This document shows, piece by piece, positions 1 through 9,260 of a stretch of DNA of 64,000 bases (position 1 is the first letter of the stretch; each line of letters begins with the position of its first letter). The DNA lies in the NCBI GenBank assembly GCA_016717285.1, contig JADKFU010000004.1:62001-126000 (forward strand), given 5' to 3'. The stretch is from Chitinophagaceae bacterium (GTDB taxonomy: Bacteria > Bacteroidota > Bacteroidia > Chitinophagales > UBA10324). The translations under genes were made by a program, and so were the position numbers. The notes under the pieces are model-generated. The model was given only the letters and a program-made list of their open reading frames with translations. It was not told the DNA's origin and made no database searches.

Positions 1-1009
1 GCCACGAATATTGTGAGGCGCCGTCAGCATTTAACTGGACACTGTCGCCAAGCAAAAGTTGCTCATCATTACCTGCGTTGATGCTGATTGCATCTACCGT
101 TATTAAAATACTATCCTTCACGAGGCAACTTCCAGCCGCAGCAGAAACATAATACAGGATGGTGGAAGTTGGTGAGGCAACCGGATTATCACACATCGTA
201 CAACTCAAACCTGCTGAAGGCGACCACGAAATGTTTCCTTCGCCGGTTGCACTCAATTGTGCTGAGGCGCCATTGCATAAAAGTGTATCGGAAGAAGCTT
301 TCACGGTAGGAACAACAACTTCAACGAATATGGATTCCGCTGCCACACAGTTGCCAATTGTTGCCGTTACATAATAGTAGGTGGTAGTATCAGGCGAAGC
401 GATGGGATTGTTACACTGCCAACAACTCAAAGTAGCATCAGCTTGCCAATTAACAGTTGCAATACTTGAAGCATTGAGTTGTATGGAGTCTCCTTTACAG
501 ATCAAGACATTGCCGGGTGTAACAGTAATGGCCGGAGTAGGAGCAGCTATCAGATCCGAACAAATATTCCAGGCACAATTATAGGTGCCTGAACAATCAG
601 GAATTGTTATGATGCGATTGATTCCACCGCTCTGATCGCTTACACCACAAGTAAGATCAAGACAACAGTCGGTAGGATTTCCTTCGCTTACATCTCCTGA
701 AGCATTGTTCCAAGTGCTATCGCGCACGAATTCAAACTCCAGCAACTTACCTGCTGCACTGAATGGAAAAGTGACGTTGAGCTGATATGCTGAACCTGAC
801 AAGAGTGTCATAGCGCTGCCTGTTACTCCGGGCGCCCAGTCTTCAGTAATACTGATTGAACTATCTGTAGCAAACTGTCCGGCAATATGCATGCCTCCGG
901 TTCCTACTTCAAAGCCCGTAACGTCAATGGTGAATGTGATGATTATCTGAGCACCTGACCGGTATCCGGTAAGCAATCCAATGAAAAGAAAAAATATTTT
1001 CGTTTGCAT
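1..1009 (-). CDS. Secreted Ig/PKD-like surface protein, C-terminus beyond the window
   Basis: An open frame runs leftwards from ATG at 1009 off the window edge (336 codons visible). It opens with a signal peptide (MQTKIFFLFIGLLTG) and then a domain typical of secreted Bacteroidota proteins, with a TFTIDVTG strand followed by GGMHIAGQF. Two similar Ig/PKD-like modules follow, each with a CxxC pair before a strand (LSCWQCNNP and LSCTMCDNP, each followed by a threonine-rich strand ending in YYV). This is the architecture of T9SS-exported adhesin-like proteins, but the C-terminal sorting domain would lie outside the window. Substrate and role are unknown. Confidence 0.82.
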   Translation of the reverse strand, partial: MQTKIFFLFIGLLTGYRSGAQIIITFTIDVTGFEVGTGGMHIAGQFATDSSISITEDWAPGVTGSAMTLLSGSAYQLNVTFPFSAAGKLLEFEFVRDSTWNNASGDVSEGNPTDCCLDLTCGVSDQSGGINRIITIPDCSGTYNCAWNICSDLIAAPTPAITVTPGNVLICKGDSIQLNASSIATVNWQADATLSCWQCNNPIASPDTTTYYYVTATIGNCVAAESIFVEVVVPTVKASSDTLLCNGASAQLSATGEGNISWSPSAGLSCTMCDNPVASPTSTILYYVSAAAGSCLVKDSILITVDAISINAGNDEQLLLGDSVQLNADGASQYSW

Positions 1010-1418
1010 ACTCCTTCCACTAAAGATACGCAAGGGCGGGTAAACGGGCGAACATGAAAATAATTCGATTCAATTTGTTTCAACTCTTTAGCATCTGTGC
1101 ATCTGAAGATTGCCATAATGCGATTAGTGCAACAAATGGTAAAAGAAGTTTTTTCATAGATAAAAATTTTTCCGAAACAATAATTCCATTCTACAATTCG
1201 AATTTTTCCGCTGCGGGGGGGGAAATTTCCGCTGCCGGTTTGTGATCAGATATATTATTCCTTTCGGCTCTTTCAAATTCTAGTGACAATCGGATGCATT
1301 TGCAGCAAGGAAAAACCACTCTTCCCCCTTATAATGCAACATCTTTAAGAATAAAACTAAATTTGACTGAACCATTTGAACGGACCATAAAGAGACATTA
1401 TTTTTAAACCGTGAATCA
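1010..1418. other. Divergent intergenic region
   Basis: 409 bp separate the two divergent genes. It is A/T-rich and contains a run of nine G around 1215. A TAAATTTG box at 1368-1375 could be the -7 element of the cytochrome gene, 43 bp before its ATG. No convincing gene or RNA is seen. Confidence 0.4.
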
Positions 1419-3641
1419 ATGAAAAGCCGGATAACTTTATGCGTTTTTATTTTAGCTTTTGTTGCAATTATTGCTACCGAAAAATGCAAACCGGTTGAGC
1501 AAAAAGCAATCATAACAGAAAAGAACGCATACGCCGGCAGCACTACCTGTCAGTCCTGCCACACGCAAGAGCATTCCGAATGGATAACTTCTCATCATTA
1601 CAAGGCAATGCTTCTTGCAAATGATTCTACGGTATATGGAAACTTTAATAATGCAGTGCTGTCAGCAGACGGTGTTACTTCCCGTTTTTTTAAAAAGGAT
1701 GGAAAGTTCTTCATCAATACACAAGGTGAAGACGGAAAATATTATGACTACGAAGTGAAGTACGTTTTTGGATTTACGCCTTTGCAACAGTACCTGATAG
1801 AATTTCCAGGCGGAAGAATGCAGTCAACGAGAGCGAGCTGGGATACAAAAAACAAAAAATGGTTTCATCAATATGCAGGACAAAAAATTCCTGCCGGAGA
1901 CTGGCTGCATTGGACTGGCAACGGACAGAACTGGAATACGATGTGTGCCAGTTGTCATAGCACCAATGTGCAGAAAGGATATGATCAGGTCAGTGACACT
2001 TACAAAACAACATTTAATGAAGTGAATGTAACCTGTGAATCGTGTCATGGTCCCGGAAAGTTGCATATCGATTATATCAACAGCAGCAATTACAAGACTG
2101 ATAAAAAATTGGCCGGATCAATGCTGCACATGACCAAAGCAGAAGGCCAGATACAACAAGTGAATACTTGCGGTTATTGCCATGCGAGGCGGGCTGATAT
2201 TACAGGCGCTGTTTTGCCCGGTCGCGAATTCATGAACGATTTTATTGCGGAGCTGCCCACCAATACTTTTTTCTTTGCTGATGGTCAGATGAATGATGAA
2301 GATTACAACTACACCTCTTTTCTTGAAAGCAGAATGTACCACCGTGGTGTAATGTGCTCGAATTGTCACAATCCTCACAGCGGTAACCTGAAGCTTGAAG
2401 GAAGCAAAGTTTGCTCTCAGTGTCATGCACCTGCCAAATACAATCTTCCCACACATACAATGCATGCGGAAAGCAGTGAAGGCAGCAGTTGCATCAATTG
2501 TCATATGCCATCAAAAATATACATGGGTGTTGATCTTCGTCATGATCACAGCTTCCGGATTCCACGTCCGGATTTAACGGTAAAATATGGCACACCGAAT
2601 ACCTGCAATAGTTGCCATAAAGACAAGACTGCAACATGGGCAGCACAATCAATCGAAAAGAATTTCGGTGCTGTCAGAAAATACCATTTTGCTGAAGACC
2701 TTATTCCCGGCAGTCAGTTGAATGCAAACAGCGAAGCACATCTCAGCAAATTAGCCGGCGATACTGCAGTTCCGAATATCGTGCGTGCTACTGCTCTTGA
2801 TTACATCAGCAGACTCAACACCGAAAACAGCGGCCCAATACTTTTGAAATACCTCAGTGACACTTCTGCTGATGTCCGATACCGTTCTCTTAAAGGACTC
2901 TTTGGCTACGACCCGGCATTATGGATAAATGCGGCTGCTCCCTTATTACAAGACAAGGTATTGGCTGTACGTATAGCAGCGGCAGAATTATTCACCACAT
3001 TACCCGACAATCAGGTTCCTACTTCCTATATGAACGCCTTTAGTAATTCAAGAAGTGAGTACGAAAGGTTTATTATCTATCAAACAGATTTTGCGCAAGG
3101 CAATGTACAGGCTGGTGATTATTACAGGCGCCTGCATGACCTTGATGCAGCCGAAAAATTTTATACTATCGCGATTGCAAAAGACAATCTGCTGGCAATT
3201 GCGCGTGTGAACCTTGCTTCGACATTAAATGAACGCGGTAAAAATGAAGAGGCATTGCAGCAATTACTTGAGGCACAAAAAGCAGAGCCGGCAAGTGATG
3301 TCATTTATTATAACCTTGCTTTATTGTATGTTGAGCTAAAGCAGCCTGAAGCAGCTCAAAAAGCTTTTCAAAAAGCGATTGACTTGCATTCTGTCAACAT
3401 CCGAGTTTATTATAATTATGCACTGTTTTTGCAACAGGCGGGTAAAGCACCTGAAGCTGAAAAAATATTTTTGCAGGCGTTGAAAATCAATCCAACAGAT
3501 GGTGATGTTTTATATGCAATCACCATTTTGTACATGCAACAAAATAATATTCCTAAAGCACAGGAAACCGCCCGTATGCTTAAACAGTATCACGCGGGAA
3601 ATGCAAACTATCAAGCTTTGTTACAACAGATGCAGATATAG
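1419..3641 (+). CDS. Octaheme c-type cytochrome with HEAT-like and TPR domains
   Basis: This 740-residue exported protein has an N-terminal hydrophobic segment (about residues 7-20). Eight CXXCH haem-binding motifs lie at residues 44, 176, 206, 251, 313, 332, 358 and 396, in the style of the cytochrome c554/doubled-CXXCH families. No CXXCK site is present, so it is not an NrfA nitrite reductase. Residues ~450-550 look like HEAT repeats (SDTSADVRYRSLKGLFG) and ~570-735 are TPRs (NLALLYVELKQPEAAQKAF). It probably acts in the periplasm or at the outer membrane in electron transfer, with the repeats docking a partner. The partner and substrate cannot be told, and no redox gene is adjacent. Confidence 0.85.
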   Translation: MKSRITLCVFILAFVAIIATEKCKPVEQKAIITEKNAYAGSTTCQSCHTQEHSEWITSHHYKAMLLANDSTVYGNFNNAVLSADGVTSRFFKKDGKFFINTQGEDGKYYDYEVKYVFGFTPLQQYLIEFPGGRMQSTRASWDTKNKKWFHQYAGQKIPAGDWLHWTGNGQNWNTMCASCHSTNVQKGYDQVSDTYKTTFNEVNVTCESCHGPGKLHIDYINSSNYKTDKKLAGSMLHMTKAEGQIQQVNTCGYCHARRADITGAVLPGREFMNDFIAELPTNTFFFADGQMNDEDYNYTSFLESRMYHRGVMCSNCHNPHSGNLKLEGSKVCSQCHAPAKYNLPTHTMHAESSEGSSCINCHMPSKIYMGVDLRHDHSFRIPRPDLTVKYGTPNTCNSCHKDKTATWAAQSIEKNFGAVRKYHFAEDLIPGSQLNANSEAHLSKLAGDTAVPNIVRATALDYISRLNTENSGPILLKYLSDTSADVRYRSLKGLFGYDPALWINAAAPLLQDKVLAVRIAAAELFTTLPDNQVPTSYMNAFSNSRSEYERFIIYQTDFAQGNVQAGDYYRRLHDLDAAEKFYTIAIAKDNLLAIARVNLASTLNERGKNEEALQQLLEAQKAEPASDVIYYNLALLYVELKQPEAAQKAFQKAIDLHSVNIRVYYNYALFLQQAGKAPEAEKIFLQALKINPTDGDVLYAITILYMQQNNIPKAQETARMLKQYHAGNANYQALLQQMQI

Positions 3642-3775
3642 ACCGGATTAACTGCCTATTCATTTTAATTGCTTCACATGACATGAAAATATATTTCTGC
3701 GCTTTTCTGTTTCTTCGTGCCGAAACAAATCTTTCCGGCAAAAAAGTAATTCATTTTAAATTTATACGCGCTTCT

Positions 3776-3783
3776 TATCTTTG
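3776..3783 (+). promoter_or_regulatory. TATCTTTG -7 box of the GxxExxY gene
   Basis: TATCTTTG matches the Bacteroidota -7 consensus TANNTTTG and lies 39 bp before the ATG at 3823. Its final TTG could be misread as an upstream start codon. The box argues for the downstream ATG. Confidence 0.5.
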
Positions 3784-3822
3784 TTTATATTTTCTATCAT
3801 TTCACTATATAAAATTGATCGT

Positions 3823-4215
3823 ATGTCAACAACTATCAGAATTGAAAACTTTCCATTAAAAGATGAAACAGATATCATCATCGGCGTGGGAATGGAGATT
3901 CACAGAATTTTAGGATTTGGGTTTCTTGAAATAGTGTACAAAGACGCTTATGAATATGAATTAAGAAAACGTGGAATTTTCTATCAGCGCGAAAAGGAAT
4001 ACGCTATTCCTTACAAAGACATTATTCTGCCGCATAAATTTTATGCGGACTTTGTAGTGTTTGATAAGGTGATTCTTGAAGTGAAAGCAAAAAGCGAAAT
4101 TGCAGATGATGATTTAGCTCGTACCATCAACTACCTGAAATGCTCAGGGTGCAAAGTGGGATTGATTCTTAATTTCGGAAGGGTGAAGCTGGATATCAAG
4201 CGAGTAATCTTTTGA
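3823..4215 (+). CDS. GxxExxY family protein (PDDEXK-like nuclease fold)
   Basis: 130 residues from ATG 3823. It carries the family signature GFGFLEIVY, followed by YADFVVFDKVILEVKA, whose D...ExK arrangement resembles the catalytic core of PDDEXK nucleases, and it ends with FGRVKLDIKRVIF. Family members are small, often solitary and scattered among Bacteroidota; their biochemical role is not established to my knowledge. A TTG 42 bp upstream overlaps the promoter box and is rejected as the start. The gene runs directly into the hairpin array, starting 8 bp after its stop. A nuclease acting on, or mobilised with, those repeats is inference. Confidence 0.85.
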   Translation: MSTTIRIENFPLKDETDIIIGVGMEIHRILGFGFLEIVYKDAYEYELRKRGIFYQREKEYAIPYKDIILPHKFYADFVVFDKVILEVKAKSEIADDDLARTINYLKCSGCKVGLILNFGRVKLDIKRVIF

Positions 4216-4222
4216 ATTCATT

Positions 4223-5185
4223 GCCAGGGAACACGAAGGAACACGGAAAAAATAGCTCCGTGTATTTCCGCGCCTCCGTGGCAAACTCTATTTCCCACAA
4301 ATCAAGGATTTCAAAATGGCATTAAATTATATTTGCCACGGAAGCACAGATGAACACGGAAAAATAGCTCCGTGTATTTCCGTGCCTCCGTGGCAAACTC
4401 TATTTCCCACAAATCAAGGATTTCAAAATGGCATTAAATTATATTTGCCACGGAAGCACAGATGAACACGGAAAAAATAGCTCCGTGTATTTCCGTGCCT
4501 CCGTGGCAAATCCTATTACCACAAATCAAGTATTTCAAAATAGGCATTAAATTATATTTGCCACGGAAGCACAGATGAACACGGAAAAAATAGCTCCGTG
4601 TATTTCCGTGCCTCCGTGGCAAATCCTATTACCACAAATCAAGTATTTCAAAATAGGCATTAAATTATATTTGCCACGGAAGCACAGATGAACACGGAAA
4701 AATAGCTCCGTGTATTTCCGTGCCTCCGTGGCAAATCCCATTACCACAAATCAAGTATTTCAAAATAGGCATTAAATTATATTTGCCACGGAAGCACAGA
4801 TGAACACGGAAAAAATAGCTCCGTGTATTTCAGCACCTCCGTGGCAAACTCTATTTCCCACAAATCAAGGATTTCAAAATGGCATTAAATTATATTTGCC
4901 ACGGAAGCACAGATGAACACGGAAAAAATAGCTCCGTGTATTTCCGTGCTTCCGTGGCAAACTCTTCTACAACAAAATCCCGGATTTCAAATAGGTATTG
5001 CATAGTAATCGCCACGGAAACATGAATGAACACGGAAAAAATAGCTCCGTGTATTTCCGTGCCTCCGTGGCAAACTCTTCTACAACAAAATCACGGATTT
5101 CAAATAGGTATTGCATAGTAATCGCCACGGAAACATGAATGAACACGGAAAATATAGCTCCGTGTATTCCGTGCCTTAATGTCAA
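4223..5185. repeat. Nine tandem ~113-bp units, each a long imperfect hairpin
   Basis: Units start at about 4223, 4335, 4447, 4560, 4673, 4785, 4898, 5011 and 5124, with periods of 112-113 bp. Each has a left arm (TTTGCCACGGA, then GCAC, then ACACGGA), a short A-rich loop ending in ATAGC, and a right arm (TCCGTGT, then GTGC, then TCCGTGGCAAA). The arms pair over roughly 22 of 29 positions. Linkers of ~45 bp fall into three types in the order A A B B B A C C. The last unit has a degraded right arm. The array fills the gap between two convergent genes (GxxExxY and atpG). Translations across it are repeat artefacts, not genes. Confidence 0.95.
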
Positions 5186-5195
5186 ATTTGATTTT

Positions 5196-6074
5196 TTAAT
5201 TTCCGGTTAATGCAGCGGCGCCACTCACAATTTCTGTGAGCTCTGTAGTGATAGCGGCCTGGCGGGCGCGATTGTATTTTATGGAAAGATCCTTGAGCAA
5301 TTCCTTCGCGTTATCAGTTGCTTTGTCCATCGCTGTCATACGGGCACCATGTTCAGAGGCATTACTATCCAGCAACACTTTAAAGAATTGAGTCTTGAGG
5401 ATTTTAGGAATCAGCTCATTCACCAGTTCTTCCTGATCAGGTTCGAAAATGAAATTGACAGACGCACTTCCTTTACTTTTTGAGGCTTTCGCAACAGGAA
5501 GAAACCGTTCGACCTGAAATATTTGTGTAGCTGCATTCTTGAATTGTGAATATACAATCTCAATCACATCATACTCATTATTTTTAAATGCGTTCATCAG
5601 CCATTCTGCTGTTCCTGACGCATGCACAAAGTCAAGCGTTGAGAACATGAGGGCATAATCAGAATTGATCTTATAAGGCAACTTCTTAAAAGCATCATTG
5701 GCTTTTTTTCCAACGGGAAGAACTGTTACACGACCAACCTTCGCCTGCTCTGCATACTTTTCATGAATGGTTTGCAGCGCCATTTTTATCGTAGTAGAGT
5801 TGAAGCCACCAGCAAGACCGCGATCGGAAGTAACCACTACAAGCAATACATTCTTTATCTCACGTTCCTGTGCCAGTTGAATCACCACACCAGGATCAGA
5901 TGCAATATTACTCATCAGCTCATTGAGCTTATTGGCAAATGGTCGCATCTGCACGATGCGATCTGTTGCTTTGCGCAGTTTCGCTGCACTCACCATTTTC
6001 ATTGCTTTGGTGATCTGCTGCGTATTCTGTACGCTCTTGATTCGGTTTCTGACTTCTTTTAACTGACCAGACAT
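5196..6074 (-). CDS. atpG: F1-ATPase gamma subunit
   Basis: 292 residues; the central stalk of F1 that turns inside the alpha/beta ring and couples proton flow to ATP synthesis at the cytoplasmic face. The conserved N-terminal helix (LKEVRNRIKSVQNTQQITKA, then MKMVSAAKLRKA), the internal TSDRGLAGGFN and the C-terminal helix (KYNRARQAAITTELTEIVSG) are all present. It is the last gene of the operon here, 42 bp after atpA. Its 3' end faces the hairpin array, which could terminate or stabilise the operon mRNA. Confidence 0.98.
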   Translation of the reverse strand: MSGQLKEVRNRIKSVQNTQQITKAMKMVSAAKLRKATDRIVQMRPFANKLNELMSNIASDPGVVIQLAQEREIKNVLLVVVTSDRGLAGGFNSTTIKMALQTIHEKYAEQAKVGRVTVLPVGKKANDAFKKLPYKINSDYALMFSTLDFVHASGTAEWLMNAFKNNEYDVIEIVYSQFKNAATQIFQVERFLPVAKASKSKGSASVNFIFEPDQEELVNELIPKILKTQFFKVLLDSNASEHGARMTAMDKATDNAKELLKDLSIKYNRARQAAITTELTEIVSGAAALTGN

Positions 6075-6116
6075 TTGTTAATGCTTTGACTGCCGGAAAA
6101 TGAATTTGTAACTGAG

Positions 6117-7724
6117 TTATTTTCCTTTTACAACACCAGCCTTATTTTCTACGTATGCTACTTCAACATCCTTCGCTACTTTCTTGATGGTCGCTATACT
6201 AGCATCACTCAGGTTTCCTTTCCGGAAATCTTCCAGCACATCTTTGTGATGCGCGTCCATCACGTTGAGGAAGGCTTCTTCAAATTCCTTCACTCTCTTA
6301 ACGGGAACGTTACCGAGCAAGCCCTGCGTACCAAGATAAATGATGGCAATCTGTTTTTCAACTGACATCGGCGCAAACTGCTTCTGCTTCAGGATTTCAA
6401 CATTGCGCGCACCTTTATCAATTACAGCTTTGGTAGCAGCATCAAGGTCACCACCGAATTTGGAGAAGGCCTCCAATTCACGGTATTGCGCCTGGTCAAG
6501 CTTTAACGTACCTGCAATTTTCTTCATCGATTTGATCTGAGCATTACCACCCACACGGCTTACAGAAATACCTACGTTGATAGCAGGACGCACACCGGAG
6601 TTGAACAAGTTCGATTCCAAAAATATCTGTCCGTCGGTGATGGAAATTACGTTGGTAGGAATATATGCGGATACGTCTCCAGCCTGCGTTTCAATAATCG
6701 GCAATGCAGTTAATGATCCGCCACCTTTTACCATCGAACGGATAGATTCAGGAAGATCATTCATGTTCTTAACCACATCATCCGATTCAATAATCTTCGC
6801 AGCACGTTCCAGCAAACGGGAGTGCAGGTAGAAAATATCGCCAGGATAAGCTTCGCGTCCCGGTGGACGGCGCAGCAACAAGGAAACTTCACGGTAGGCA
6901 ACAGCTTGCTTACTTAAATCATCATAGATGATCAATGCAGCGCGGCCTGTATCACGGAAATACTCACCGATACAACAACCGGCAAACGGTGCGTAAAACT
7001 GCAACGGCGCAGGATCGGAAGCTGAGGAGGCAACGATAACTGTATAGGCAAGCGCGCCTTTTTCTTCCAAAACTTTTGCCACGTTGGCAACTGTAGAAGC
7101 CTTTTGTCCGATGCCTACATAAATGCAGAACACAGGTTCTCCGCGATCGTAAAATTCACGCTGATTTATAATTGTATCTATCGCGATAGCAGTCTTTCCG
7201 GTTTGGCGGTCGCCGATAATCAACTCACGTTGCCCACGACCAATCGGTATCATCGCATCAATAGCTTTCAAACCCGTTTGCAATGGTTCTTTTACCGGCT
7301 GACGAAACAATACGCCAGGTGCTTTTCTTTCCAGCGGCATTTCATACAAGGTGCCTTCAATCGGACCTTTGCCATCGAGCGGATCGCCAAGTGTATTTAC
7401 CACACGGCCTACCATTCCTTCACCAACGCTGATGGAAGCAATCTTTCCGGTACGACGAACAGTATCTCCTTCCTTGATAGTTTCTCCGCTACCCATCAAC
7501 ACGATACCAACGTTATCTTCCTCAAGGTTCAATACAATAGCACGGGTTCCTTCTTCAAACTGTACCAACTCACCTGCCTGCACATTGGTAAGTCCGTAAA
7601 CACGGGCAATACCATCACCTATCTGCAATACGGTTCCCACTTCTTCGAGCTGTGCGGAGGTATTAAAACCGCTGAGCTGTTCGCGAAGGATGGCGGAGAT
7701 TTCTTCCGGTCTGATGTCTGTCAT
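6117..7724 (-). CDS. atpA: F1-ATPase alpha subunit
   Basis: 535 residues; the nucleotide-binding, mainly regulatory subunit of the F1 head. The P-loop GDRQTGKT sits at residues 171-178, and SVSRVGGNAQ carries the arginine finger that completes the catalytic sites on beta. Length is slightly above the usual 500-515, with extra residues towards the C-terminus (DVEVAYVENKAG). It follows atpH by 22 bp. The beta and epsilon genes (atpD, atpC) are not next to it, as is usual in Bacteroidota, where they form a separate locus. Confidence 0.98.
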   Translation of the reverse strand: MTDIRPEEISAILREQLSGFNTSAQLEEVGTVLQIGDGIARVYGLTNVQAGELVQFEEGTRAIVLNLEEDNVGIVLMGSGETIKEGDTVRRTGKIASISVGEGMVGRVVNTLGDPLDGKGPIEGTLYEMPLERKAPGVLFRQPVKEPLQTGLKAIDAMIPIGRGQRELIIGDRQTGKTAIAIDTIINQREFYDRGEPVFCIYVGIGQKASTVANVAKVLEEKGALAYTVIVASSASDPAPLQFYAPFAGCCIGEYFRDTGRAALIIYDDLSKQAVAYREVSLLLRRPPGREAYPGDIFYLHSRLLERAAKIIESDDVVKNMNDLPESIRSMVKGGGSLTALPIIETQAGDVSAYIPTNVISITDGQIFLESNLFNSGVRPAINVGISVSRVGGNAQIKSMKKIAGTLKLDQAQYRELEAFSKFGGDLDAATKAVIDKGARNVEILKQKQFAPMSVEKQIAIIYLGTQGLLGNVPVKRVKEFEEAFLNVMDAHHKDVLEDFRKGNLSDASIATIKKVAKDVEVAYVENKAGVVKGK

Positions 7725-7746
7725 AATGCTTTAAAATTTATTATCG

Positions 7747-8307
7747 TTAATACTTCATTTCATAAAGGTTGCTGATGAATTCCTGCTTGATGAAATGCAG
7801 GTCGTGACGGATGCTGGCGTCAAATTTATTGTCGTTCAGTTCTAAAACAAACCCGCCGATTATTTCAGGATCTATTATTACATTCAGTTGAAGGGTATTA
7901 TCATGAAATCTTGGCAAGGCCGAAACCCTTTTAAAAATATCGTCGTGTAATTGCGGACTCAGTGGAATGGCAGAAGTGAGATTCACCACTACTATACCTT
8001 TGATAATATTGTATTGTTTGTCGAATGCTTCACCGATATCACGCAAAACAAATTCACGGTTCTTCTTAAATAGCAGGAAGAAAAAATCTTCCGTCACCTT
8101 ACTTACCCTGTCATGAAAAACGGCCGCGAATATTTTTGCTTTCCTGTCGCCACTGATTACCGGCGATGAAATGGCAGCATTCAGTTCGTGAGTGGTAGTT
8201 GCGCGCAGCAGATCGACATCCTTTTTCACGACATCAAGCTGCTTATTTTCAACAGCGTAATCAACCAGGGCTTTGGCGTATCTATATGCTACTCGTGGAT
8301 TGCGCAT
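7747..8307 (-). CDS. atpH: F1-ATPase delta subunit
   Basis: 186 residues; the peripheral stalk subunit (OSCP) that ties the F1 crown to subunit b. It has the typical start (NPRVAYRYAKALVDYA), the central FFFLLFKKNRE helix region and the C-terminal IDPEIIGGFVLELND strand-loop that marks the family. It starts 7 bp after atpF and is followed 22 bp later by atpA, consistent with translation from one operon mRNA. Confidence 0.96.
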   Translation of the reverse strand: MRNPRVAYRYAKALVDYAVENKQLDVVKKDVDLLRATTTHELNAAISSPVISGDRKAKIFAAVFHDRVSKVTEDFFFLLFKKNREFVLRDIGEAFDKQYNIIKGIVVVNLTSAIPLSPQLHDDIFKRVSALPRFHDNTLQLNVIIDPEIIGGFVLELNDNKFDASIRHDLHFIKQEFISNLYEMKY

Positions 8308-8314
8308 GGTTCAG

Positions 8315-8818
8315 TTAATTATTCTGTGGTGCGGATAAATCATTGGCAAGGCGGGTTACATACGCTTCCTGTTCGCTCTTGTTACTCAGTTCGCGACGCA
8401 ACACTTTTTCTGCAACATCCACTACCATATGACCAATCTGATTCTTTACGTCGATGATTGCTTCTTTACGGCGGTTCTCAATGTCACGGCGCGTTTCTTC
8501 CATAATTTTGGCCGCTTCATCCTTGGCTTTTTCCCTTGCTTCACCAATAATCTGTTCCTTCACCTCTTTGGCTTCTTTCAATATCTGGATGCGTTCCTGC
8601 TTGGCCTGTTGCAGCATGGCTTCATGCTCGCTTTTCATACCCAGCATTTCCTGCTTGGTACGTTCAGCGGTTTTCAATGCATCATCAATCGTGTGTTCAC
8701 GATCGTCGAGAGCTTGCAGGATGGGTTTCCATGCATATTTTTTCAGGATGAAAAGGACCAGCAGAAAGATGACTGCTGTCCAGAAAATCAATCCCAATGA
8801 AGGTTGTAAGAGTTGCAT
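8315..8818 (-). CDS. atpF: FO-ATPase subunit b
   Basis: 167 residues from ATG 8818 (MQLLQPSLGLIFWTAVIF). One N-terminal membrane helix (residues ~8-27, ending in LKKYAWKPIL) is followed by a long charged coiled coil that forms the peripheral stalk. A longer frame from a TTG 54 bp upstream would put a polar stretch before the membrane helix and is not supported. The gene is separated from atpE by about 154 bp and is followed 7 bp later by atpH. Confidence 0.96.
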   Translation of the reverse strand: MQLLQPSLGLIFWTAVIFLLVLFILKKYAWKPILQALDDREHTIDDALKTAERTKQEMLGMKSEHEAMLQQAKQERIQILKEAKEVKEQIIGEAREKAKDEAAKIMEETRRDIENRRKEAIIDVKNQIGHMVVDVAEKVLRRELSNKSEQEAYVTRLANDLSAPQNN

Positions 8819-8972
8819 GTGTAGGCTGTTTCTGTTTTGTGCTAAAGAAATTTGCTTTTTCCTGGTAAGCAATAATTAACTCAGATAAAGAAAGAAGACA
8901 CCACCCATTAAAGCAATAAGCTGCTTTTCATCAGGCGCTGCGATTCAGCTTTTCTGAATTCAACCGGACTTA

Positions 8973-9227
8973 CTAGAGGAAAAGGATCAGAACGCACACA
9001 ACGATACCGAACAACGCAACACCTTCCACCAAAGCGGCAGTGATAAACATGTTAGTGCGGATGTCGTTGGTTGCTTCCGGTTGACGGGCGATGGATTGCA
9101 GCGCGTTGGCGCCGATCAGACCTACACCAATACCTGCTCCAATAGCAGCAAGACCAGCTCCGATACCAGCACCCATTTGTGCGTATCCATCAAGAGCTAA
9201 AAACAAAATGCTCAGTAAATGCATCAT
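8973..9227 (-). CDS. atpE: FO-ATPase subunit c (proton-type rotor ring)
   Basis: 84 residues, two membrane helices joined by the polar loop with RQPE (residues 48-51). The first helix has the glycine-rich packing motif (GAGIGAGLAAIGAGIGVG). The ion-binding carboxylate is Glu68 in ALVEGVALFG. The positions that provide extra ligands in sodium rings (Gln in helix 1, Ser/Thr after the Glu) are Val35 and Gly69 here, so proton coupling is predicted from known family structures. The gene lies 33 bp after atpB. Confidence 0.96.
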   Translation of the reverse strand: MMHLLSILFLALDGYAQMGAGIGAGLAAIGAGIGVGLIGANALQSIARQPEATNDIRTNMFITAALVEGVALFGIVVCVLILFL

Positions 9228-9260
9228 AATTAATTGAGTTTAATTGATTTGAAAAAAATG

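Noticed and set aside
3719..3741. Terminator after the cytochrome gene
   Set aside because: TGCCGAAAC can pair with TTTCCGGCA, but an A run, not a T run, follows on the plus strand.
4223..5185. CRISPR array
   Set aside because: Units are ~113 bp and palindromic, and the 'spacers' are themselves repeated in three types. No cas genes are near.
4434..5185. Short minus-strand ORFs across the hairpin array
   Set aside because: They encode the same ~40-residue phrase again and again because of the repeats; no start signals or conserved protein features.
7104..7775. 223-codon plus-strand ORF opposite atpA
   Set aside because: It is a shadow of the highly biased atpA reading frame and has no protein-like motifs.
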